Shown piece after piece: positions 57,001-64,000 of a DNA stretch of 64,000 bases (position 1 is the stretch's first letter; every line of letters begins with the position of its first letter). Both the position numbers and the translations under genes were made by a program. The DNA comes from Angiostrongylus vasorum (Eukaryota > Nematoda > Chromadorea > Rhabditida > Metastrongylidae). Location of the stretch: positions 620,001-684,000 of the forward strand of contig JADANN010000335.1 of assembly GCA_018806985.1 (NCBI GenBank), given 5' to 3'. Below the pieces are notes generated by a model. It was not told the DNA's origin, made no database searches, and saw only the letters and a list, made by a program, of their open reading frames with translations.

Positions 57001-57238
57001 ATTTGTGATGTGGATGGTAAGTTAACAGTTTATCTTTAGGTTCTGTCTTCTGCAGCCTAACGTTGAATGGCGTGACTCAGATCGAAATACAACAGATCTA
57101 CTGTCGAACAACAGATCTCTACCAGTTGGGCAAATGCCGGCTACTGGACCTTATGTGGATGATAGTCTACAACAACTTCGTCCTGAACATGTTACAAATC
57201 TATTGAAAAGATCTACTGAGGAAGATTTTGATGTATGA
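51097..57238 (+). CDS. taf-9: TFIID subunit TAF9
   Basis: TAF9 pairs with TAF6 through a histone fold in TFIID (and SAGA) and acts in transcription initiation in the nucleus. Four exons join in phase: 51097-51256, 51362-51499, 56503-56620, 57040-57238, giving 204 residues. A glycine/aspartate-rich N-terminus leads into the histone fold: [18 protein letters not shown], then [20 protein letters not shown], then [11 protein letters not shown] (human VDADDVRLAI). The conserved follow-up region contains [20 protein letters not shown] and [14 protein letters not shown] (human LPPDRYCLTAPN), then an acidic tail ending EEDFDV. The join between exons 1 and 2 is phase-correct but aligns loosely around the first helix of the fold, so that boundary is the least certain. 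Intron 3 is 5.0 kb and carries a BEL/Pao element on the opposite strand plus a SINE A. Confidence 0.93.
51500..52266. other. taf-9 intron 3, left part
   Basis: No element recognised; open frames at 51542-51775 have no family signature. Confidence 0.4.
52267..52530 (+). repeat. tRNA-like SINE, family A
   Basis: Head GCGCGTGTAGCACAGTGG, box GAGATCGATCCC, tail GATCAATGCCGAGAAG. In taf-9 intron 3. Confidence 0.9.
52661..52720 (+). repeat. Fragment of BEL/Pao LTR end, inverted
   Basis: About 57 bases (TAGCAATTATCCCCGG... to TTTCTGTAG) match, in the opposite orientation, the sequence at 53672-53731 just upstream of the primer-binding site. Similarity stops at both ends. Confidence 0.7.
53293..53649 (-). 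pseudogene. BEL/Pao gag N-terminal fragment
   Basis: A minus-strand frame begins right after the primer-binding site and includes [14 protein letters not shown] and [13 protein letters not shown], the helical N-terminal layout of BEL-type gag proteins. It stops at 53293 with further broken frames to about 52850. Assignment rests mainly on position after the PBS. Confidence 0.6.
53650..53662 (-). other. Primer-binding site for tRNA-Gly
   Basis: On the minus strand TGGTGCATTGGCC is an exact complement to the 3' end of eukaryotic tRNA-Gly(GCC), a primer commonly used by BEL/Pao elements. It lies between the LTR-like segment and the gag frame. Confidence 0.85.
53663..54289 (-). repeat. Putative BEL/Pao LTR
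   Basis: Non-coding segment between the end of the integrase/C-terminal frame (54290) and the primer-binding site. An AAAAGGGAGCGAG polypurine tract on the minus strand (about 54250-54266) marks the pol side. It holds a 10-bp-stem hairpin TAGCAACTAT...ATAGTTGCTA at about 53704-53731. Exact LTR ends cannot be set without a second full copy. Confidence 0.6.
54290..55410 (-). mobile_element. BEL/Pao retrotransposon, integrase and C-terminal domain
   Basis: Minus-strand frames in order: integrase core (55099-55368: [38 protein letters not shown]), then [20 protein letters not shown] and [16 protein letters not shown] separated by stop codons. Next comes the domain found at the end of BEL integrases (54604-54885: [10 protein letters not shown]), and last 54290-54613 with [14 protein letters not shown] and [15 protein letters not shown]. 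At least three stops or frameshifts break the frame. No protease or reverse-transcriptase portion is seen upstream, so the 5' part of pol is missing. Confidence 0.9.
55411..56502. other. taf-9 intron 3, right part
   Basis: Sequence between the BEL fragment and taf-9 exon 3; no gene or named repeat recognised. Confidence 0.4.
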
Positions 57239-57984
57239 AACTGGCTTTTAAAGTGTATAATAGGCTTTATATGGACATTTTTCTTCGTTACTTAGTCCTA
57301 ACTTTATGTTTTCTGTGTTAAATTAAATATCTCGAGATCTCTGTGTAGTACTTTCTCGCATAGCTTGTGGAATTTATGTTTCGTGAGATGTTATAAAAGG
57401 TCACTGTATTCTCGTCAACACAGTATCAATGCGTATTGATTCCAATGCGGATGTTGTAGGATAAAGTGAACGATATGTATTGATTCCAATACATCACTTT
57501 CAGTGGTTTGTTTTGGTGCACGGAGTTCTTTTGCTTTATACTTTATAGTCAGTCGACTGTTCTTTGCTCTTTGCTTCTCACGCTTACAGAAAAACTTTAA
57601 TATGTATTTTTCTCCTTTCGGCATAGCCAATGTTGCTAATGAAGAAGGTACTAAGATGTTTTGTCATAGATAGGCTGTTGTTCGTGAGAGGGACACCACG
57701 ATATTCTGATTGTGGCACAAAGGCTTTGAGTGTATGAATGGGTTTCCACGCAATGCATCTTTGAAAATAGTTCTCAATTCCTACAGCCAGCTGATAATTC
57801 AAACGACATTCTCAGGAACATTATTTGCAGCCTTGTGACTCCTCCAGGTCACACCCCCTACATCCAGAAATTTTTTGAGTAGAACTTGAACTTGTTCCAT
57901 TCACTGGGGAATGTTTACGTTTAAATAGAGCTCCTTAAATAGGAAATACACTATACAGTCAAAACTAAAGCTCATTTTGTGACA
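57239..57984. other. Interval downstream of taf-9
   Basis: AT-rich; minus-strand frames at 57415-57630 and 57584-57802 show no recognisable domain. Confidence 0.4.
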
Positions 57985-58205
57985 TATTTGATTGTAACTT
58001 CAATGATGCTGAGATATTTGCAAAACTGCAGACCGCAGGTGTCTGCAGTGGGGAACGAACGCGCTATTACCTTTTCCGGGGACCAACGCGTTCACCACCA
58101 CACCATGCGGGTACTTCGTTTCGCCTATCTCTCAGCTAGTTCTATCGATCAGTGCCATCAGCAATTACCCGTCAGCGGGATTGATCTGGAGAGCCCAACT
58201 ATTTC
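57985..58205. repeat. Repeat family C
   Basis: From TTCAATGATGCTGAGATATTTGC to GGATTGATCTGGAGAGCCCAA; nearly complete core, one end missing. Confidence 0.85.
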
Positions 58206-59100
58206 ACTATATTTTGACGAATTCTTGTCAAAAGTCTCACGGACTCTATTTTTCTATCATATTACTAGTTTCATCCAGTTACTAATCGATGGCATAGAAA
58301 CTCCTGCATATCAAAGATATGTCAACTATACCAGCATCATGAAGTCATTCTTCCAGACCTTCTAGATGTTCTTACTGTAGGTCCTCCATAGATTTACTAA
58401 ACACCTATAAGTGACCAAGTGAAAGATTAGGTTTAGACTACAGACGAAAAGGGACATAGGTTGTTCACTGGTTCAGGCTTTCAGCAAGGGAGACACTTGT
58501 ATGTGAGGTACTACTATACACAGTGTTCATTTGTCGAACAGGACGTTCGTAAACCTAGTCACTATTGATTTAGCATCATCTTAAAGTTCTAGAAGAGTTG
58601 TGTACTACCATGCATCACAATTTGTTAGACATAGACGCCTGTTTTGTTCCCCCTTTTCATCCCCAGAACTGTAGATTCTTGCGGAACGTGTTTTTGCAAG
58701 ATCTATGGATTCTTTCGGAATTTTCGTCGATACTGCGACCAGTAGACTGTTTTTTGTGCAAACAATCCTTCATGACGACGTGCACTATCTTGTAAACAGA
58801 TATGGACAAGCAACAGATCTGTTCAGATCTGACTGTTCTCATTCCTTTGGACACAAAAGATTTGTCTTCACAGGCTTTACTTAAGCTCCAGAATCCCCTC
58901 ACTCGCAAAATTCTAGCAATTTCCATCGAAGCGCAGGCCGACAATTCTGTTCATGTCAACACTTGTCTATCCGCTGACTGATTTCTTTGTTGCTTGTACC
59001 TGTGGATACTGTATCGCTGTCTCTCGTCTTTAATTGATTCTTAAATATCGGCTACAAATGAGTCCTAGGAATATACTATTTAGTTACTGCCTAAAAGAGC
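58206..59100 (+). other. Interval with a possible orphan exon
   Basis: Two overlapping plus-strand frames look protein-like: from a CTGTAG acceptor near 58674 (AERVFARSMDSFGIFVDTAT) and from an ATG at 58803 (LLKLQNPLTRKILAISIEAQ, stop near 58979). Only one can be real; neither links to a gene. Confidence 0.25.
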
Positions 59101-59104
59101 TCTA

Positions 59105-60590
59105 TTAGGACCAGACTGACTATCATCCAAGATCTGGTTTCCCTATTTTCCTTTATCGACTATGTCATCTGTCGTCTTGTTGATGGTTTAGTAACTCCAG
59201 CACGCGCTAGTAAACCCTCCATTTTTTCCTTTTCGCGTGCAAGAGTAGCCCAGTGGGTTCTGCTCGCTGTACGGACTCGGTGAGCATTACATCTTTCTTC
59301 TAGGGTTTTCATGAAGAACTCTGACCATCGGGTCGGTGGTCTTCCTATAGTGCGTTTGACATCCCGAGGAATTCAGTCACTAGCGGCTCTTGTCGATCGG
59401 TTGTCGTTCATACGCATTATGCGTCCGGCCCACCTTATCTTCGACTGTTTGGCATGCAGAACGGCAGCTTTGATTTTTGAGCGTCGACACGGATTGGAGC
59501 TTCGGATCCCTTCCCTCACTTGTGTGACACGGGATACTCCAAGCATCGTCTTTTCGACTGCTCGTTCATTAACGCTGTGTAACCTTTCATCCTGCTTAGG
59601 CAGTGACCAGATTTCTGACGCTTACGTGAAGGCAGGAAGAATCTTGGAGTCGAAAAGGTAGGCACGGGAGTCCGGTGTTTTTTGTTCCCCCTCACTGAAA
59701 GCTCACTAAGCCGCTCGTTTCCTTCTGCTCAACTCTAGAGCTAAGTCGTTCAAAATGTTGATGTCCCGACCTAGATAGACATGACTGGAACATTCGGAGA
59801 TATTCGTTCTGTTGAGCGTGAATGGGGCATACGAAACCAATCTATTCCTCATGAACATCGTTTTTTGAGAGATTTAGTCGACGACCAATCTTTACACAGG
59901 CTTTATCAAGGTCGGCAAGCATACGTTCCGCTTGGCTAATGTTTGGTGTTATAAGCACGATGTCATCAGCAAAGCGAAGGTAATGTAACCGCCGACCATC
60001 GATTTTCACTCTCATATTATCCCATTCTAATGTTCGCAGGACGTTCTGGAGGGTGGCGGTAAATAATTTTGGCGAGATGGTATCGCCTTGCCTAACCCCT
60101 CTTTTGACATCAATAGTAATATCGCTGTAGAATGGTGACATCTTGGTTGTGAAATTTTTGTACAGCTCACGAAGAATCTCTATGTATTGAGTAGAGACTC
60201 CTTGACTATCAAGGGATTCCATGACTGCTTCTATCTCATTTGAATCAAAGCGCTTCTGTAAATCGATGAAAGTGAGACAGAGCGGTCTTTTGTACTCTCG
60301 CGATACTTCAATGAGCCTTGTTATCTTGTGGATGTGGTCCATCGTACTAAATCCCTTTTTGAAACCTTGCTTGCTCACATGGCTGTCCTTCTTCCCGTGT
60401 TTTGTCAATCCAGTTTAGGATGACTCGAGTGAAATGTAGACGCCAGGGAGTAAGCAGATTGCGCGATAGTTGCTTACATCGTGGAGGTCACCTTTCCTGA
60501 ACAATAACGCGATATTGCTTGTTTTTCGTTCAATAGAAACCTTGCCTTCTGGTAGGTAATCATTGAAGAACTGAGTCAGTCCATGTTTTG
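59105..60590 (-). mobile_element. RTE-type non-LTR retrotransposon, 5'-truncated second copy
   Basis: The minus-strand frame 59842-60408 holds the reverse transcriptase: LTFIDLQKRFDSNEIEAV, GVRQGDTISPKL and the intact catalytic RFADDIVLIT. The upstream motif LLFRKGDLHDVSNYRAICLL is at about 60480-60560. The C-terminal domain (59300-59840) is broken by frameshifts. It is the same family as the 16-19 kb copy but keeps better catalytic residues. The endonuclease is absent: the element stops where a family C repeat begins. Confidence 0.88.
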
Positions 60591-60910
60591 CAAATATCTC
60601 AGAATCATTGTGGTTGTATTTCATAATACTCTGCGGTGAGAAATAGAAATAAGGAATAGGCTCTAAATAAAAAGTCAACATTGTAACTTCGATTTTAGCC
60701 TCGGCTTAATTGGGTTTAATGCCAATTTGTTCTCCTCGTATTATTCCCGTTGACATGTGTTTGCTGATGGCACGGTCAGGGTAAAAAAAACTGGCTGAGA
60801 GAAGGGCAGAACGAGGGCATCAGTGGTGTTGTGCGTAACACGTGAACCTACCGGAAAGGGTTATCGTCGTTCTATCTGGCCTGGGTTCCAAGTTTTTGCA
60901 AATATATCGG
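60591..60910. repeat. Repeat family C at the RTE junction
   Basis: Same orientation as the 29120 copy, diverged: GCAAATATCTCAGAATCATTG near 60590, then the TAGCCTCGGCTTAA end and a second TTTTTGCAAATATAT near 60895. Abuts the truncated end of the RTE element. Confidence 0.7.
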
Positions 60911-61242
60911 CTCGATTGTGGTTATAAACATTAAAATATTCTCCCTTTTATCTTTGAAGTTCAAAATGATTGTATAATGCTGATTTTCTCCTGCAATCCA
61001 CTGTCCTTTGTTTAGCCTCTATCCGATGACATGCTTAGGGAGTCGGTTCTTGTCTTTATTGCAGCTGACTATAAGATCCTCTACAATAAATTCTCATCCA
61101 AGAGAAGAGTTGTGTGTCAACTGTAGCTGTAGAACCCCCTTATCTCATTCATGAAGATCACCATATAGGGTTCTTCTTCTGTCATGCAGAGATTGCTACC
61201 AATTATACCATACATCTTCAGTTATGAAAGGTTCGCTACCAA
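60911..61242. other. Intergenic stretch
   Basis: Nothing recognised. Confidence 0.4.
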
Positions 61243-61533
61243 TAAAGGATAAAGCTAGGATAAAGCTCTCGGCGTTGAACAATTCCTGAGGGATGCACCA
61301 TGCATTCGACTTCTTTAAGCATCGTTTGGAAGTGGCTGAATGCATATCTGGCTCTTTACAATGACTCGCGGTGGCCTACCGATGTATCGAGCCAGTGCTG
61401 CTATCTTCCCAGACAAGTCTAGTACCAATTTGCCGATCCCGGAGGGATGGAAGGCTTAGTGGGCCATGGGCACTGGGATCGACTCCACGTGTCTGCCGCA
61501 GTAGGGCCTCCAACCACTGCGCCACACGCACCC
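61243..61533 (-). repeat. tRNA-like SINE, family A
   Basis: Minus-strand copy with tail CTCTCGGCGTTGAACAAT at the low end and head GCGTGTGGCGCAGTGG at about 61525. Confidence 0.9.
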
Positions 61534-61896
61534 CTCGCTATCATTACACTGTTAAAATTTTGTAGACGTAGCCAGCTCTTTAACCAGCAAGGTTTGAAAG
61601 CTGCCTCCTATCATAACATGAGGTACAACGGGATGGCAAGAGTGGGACGGAACCCCAGTGCTCTCTTAGCTGTGGCAGTTCAGTAATCCACATCTCTAAA
61701 GTCAGAGACGGTGGATTTTTTCACCCCGTTAACCCCCTGTCGTTTCTCAGAACACATGGCTCGTGCTGATGTTCGTACTGATCACAACTAGCTGCCTAAT
61801 GTCAGCCGTAAAGAAAAATGTGGGTTCCCTATTTGAAAGCAAAATTGTCTACTCGTACCCGATAGGCCGTAATCGAAAATTAGCATTTTTAAAGGA

Positions 61897-62023
61897 CTAC
61901 ATTTTTGGTGACTGTTCACCGTTGTCTTGACCATCAAGACCTTCGGCTTCTTTCTTCAATCCATTTTCTTCAGGCTGTTCGGCGAAAAGCACTTGGGGTT
62001 CCACTTCTTTAGTTATCGGAAAA
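61897..62023 (-). CDS. Possible last exon of a minus-strand gene
   Basis: After a TTCTATAG acceptor the minus strand reads a hydrophilic, glutamate-rich segment (EPQVLFAEQPEENGLKKEAE) to a TAG stop. Upstream, a frame at 62097-62297 has a hydrophobic run (AIAMIYYILLFVVLS) that could be a membrane segment, but I could not join the two in phase. Not recognised. Confidence 0.35.
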
Positions 62024-62884
62024 CTATAGAAGTTATAAAAAAGAACAAACACCATACACTATATGAAGAATGTAAGGTTCAATTCTTCACCAGTAATTAA
62101 CTCTTGCTCAAATTCCAGTCGTTGTAATAAATAGTGGATAATACAACAAATAATAATATGTAATAAATCATGGCTATCGCATATGTTGGGTGGGTGCAAA
62201 AAAGACTGATGAACTCAACATCATTTGCAAAACACTTCCAAAAATTCTGATTTGGATCGGAGAGGACATGATTCTGGGACGAGTGCGCCAATTCCACAGC
62301 GCTGCTGGAGGACTTGATTGTACGAGGGCGAGACCGACTCGGTGACCATGAATATATGGCACGTCATCTTTACCACTGCTCTATCCATCTTGTCTATGCA
62401 TTAGTGGTAACCTTTAGGTAGAATGTAGCTATCTATATCTTATTTCATTTCAATATTTTCCTTCTCTTACACTTCCCCAACAGCGTAGATATGGAAGGAA
62501 TTTCATTTCATAAGTGAACATAATGTATCACAATAAGATGAACCCAAATGCAAAGAGGCACAAAGTCACGCTTGAAATACACGACGTTTTCGGTCATGGT
62601 TGGTTGACAGTTCTCAACTGTAATGATATAAAGTACAGTCAATCATTTGTAATGGGTCTTCAGGTTGTTCTCATCCATCACGTAGGGAAGTTGTTGCTGA
62701 ACAACTCTGAGAAGTAGAAGAGGAAGAAGGGTAAAGAGGTACAACTAATTACATAGTCACTGGGTAACGAGGAAACAAATGAAGAATAGAAATTTAGCAA
62801 ATTTTATAGACAAAGACATTGAGCAGATTTGTACACAAAGAAATTTAGAAGATTTTATAGACATTCCGAACCCCTGATAAGCAG

Positions 62885-62984
62885 TTAAAATTCGAAGTCC
62901 CGATATTTTTCCAGGCGTTTACGTTCATCAACGGTCAGCTTGTGCATGGCGATTCCGCATCCGAAAACAGCGAATTCGAACGGC
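62885..62984 (-). CDS. Last exon of an unrecognised small minus-strand gene
   Basis: After a CATTTAAG acceptor the minus strand reads a compact C-terminus: RPFEFAVFGCGIAMHKLT, then VDERKRLEKYRDFEF and TAA. The hydrophobic-then-charged pattern resembles the end of a small membrane or mitochondrial protein. Earlier exons would lie above 63332, beyond the SINE A, but I could not find them. Confidence 0.45.
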
Positions 62985-63057
62985 CTTAAATGGAGTATGA
63001 TGTAGAAAGAAGATGGATTGAACCGAAGAATGCAACACATCAGTATATGAGATAGGG

Positions 63058-63332
63058 ATGAAGGGTAAAGCTTCTGGCGTTGATCAGTCGCAGAAGGATG
63101 CATCATGCATTCGATTCTACCCGCGGCATCGCAGGGGTGAACTGAGTGCTTATTTTGTCTACACTTGAGAGGCCTTCCAATATTAAGCCGATGCTGCTGT
63201 ACTCTCAGACAAGTGTGGTACCAACTTGGCGAATCTATGGGGTTGGAGGGTTTGTGAGATGGGTACGGGGATCACCAACAAGTATTGTCTACTGCATGGG
63301 ATCTCTAAACCACAAGCGCTACAAGTACCCCT
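63058..63332 (-). repeat. tRNA-like SINE, family A, diverged
   Basis: Minus-strand copy with GGCGTTGATCAGTCGCAG at the low end; the head has decayed to ACTTGTAGCGCTTGTGG near 63320. Confidence 0.75.
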
Positions 63333-64000
63333 AACACTACATGAGAGAAATGGAGCCATTACCTCGAATCGAGGAGTTCGAACGATCGAGCATTATGCAG
63401 TTCATGACAAGTAGATAAAATGAAGGTGACCTAGAAGAGACGCTTGTTCAATATTAGATATGAAGGTCTTTTCACTAAAATACTTAGAGTATTACCTCAA
63501 CTACTTTGCCAGCTTCAACGAGAACCGAATGGATGAAAATCGATGACTCGGTAAGGGAAAAGATGAAAAGTCGATCACCCGTTGAAAAAGGCTCAGCGCG
63601 GACGCGAAGAACTATAAACGGTTAATGAACTTCGACAATGTCCTATCGTACACGTTTGTATTGATAAACTGATTGATAACTGAGCAGAAAAATATAATTC
63701 TATGCTTTTATCGTATAAGGAACAGTTTCATCATGAAAAGACGACCAATCAGCTGGTGAAACTTTAGAGGAAACATGGGAATCCTGGACGAAAATTCAAA
63801 ATCTTAGCTTTACTGTTAAAAGCGCTTTCAAATCTACACTTTTTCAAGCAGAGTCAGAGCAAAGTTCATTTTCGATCATTCGGTACTCAAGTAGTACAGA
63901 TCCTATTTTGATTCGTTCCAACTTTGAAGTTATCATATTATCACTTGAGATTCAAACTGTTAACTTTCCGAGTCCTTAGATTTTAATATTTTACCACCAT
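63333..64000. other. Right flank without a recognised feature
   Basis: No exon or repeat could be supported up to the end of the window. Confidence 0.4.

Noticed and set aside
1..64000. CRISPR array, prokaryotic operons or viral gene cluster
   Set aside because: No spaced identical repeats, no ribosome-binding-site-led gene runs; the window is intron-bearing nematode DNA.

Overview
The window is nuclear DNA from a nematode of clade V, most likely a strongylid (hookworm group). Short exons are separated by long, repeat-filled introns, acceptors are mostly TTTCAG-like, and the genes read as orthologues of Caenorhabditis genes. RTE-type and BEL/Pao retrotransposon remnants and several dispersed tRNA-like repeats fill the rest. 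Species cannot be fixed from the sequence alone.

Layout. 1.4-15.6 kb: a multi-exon plus-strand gene for an alpha-helical protein I cannot name. 15.8-28.3 kb: almost entirely repeats, including a long decayed RTE element (about 16.25-19.4 kb, minus strand). 28.5-39.0 kb: rsu-1 (leucine-rich-repeat Ras suppressor). 40.3-42.7 kb: a RAD51 paralogue (rfs-1-like). 43.15-47.6 kb: hus-1 (9-1-1 checkpoint clamp). 48.5-50.7 kb: essential myosin light chain (mlc-5-like). 51.1-57.2 kb: taf-9 (TFIID histone-fold subunit). 57.2-64 kb: repeats, a second RTE fragment and traces of small genes. For rsu-1, rfs-1, hus-1, mlc-5 and taf-9 I followed splice phase exon by exon; all five close into complete proteins of 272, 273, 274, 143 and 204 residues, close to the sizes usual for their families.

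Functionally, rfs-1 and hus-1 are both genome-maintenance genes lying 448 bp apart in the same direction. mlc-5 and taf-9 lie 376 bp apart, and taf-9 has a TTTTAG acceptor two bases before its ATG, which suits trans-splicing and perhaps an operon. From memory these two are also neighbours in C. elegans (T12D8.6 and T12D8.7).

The most notable non-coding structure is the repeat landscape: about 14 copies of a tRNA-like SINE (family A), a second tRNA-headed SINE (B), an abundant family (C) that repeatedly occurs as head-to-head inverted pairs, a roughly 350-390 bp family (D) with clear target duplications, and a palindromic MITE with a (CAA)n core (E). A BEL/Pao element with a tRNA-Gly primer site lies antisense inside a 5-kb taf-9 intron. 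Family names A-E are mine.
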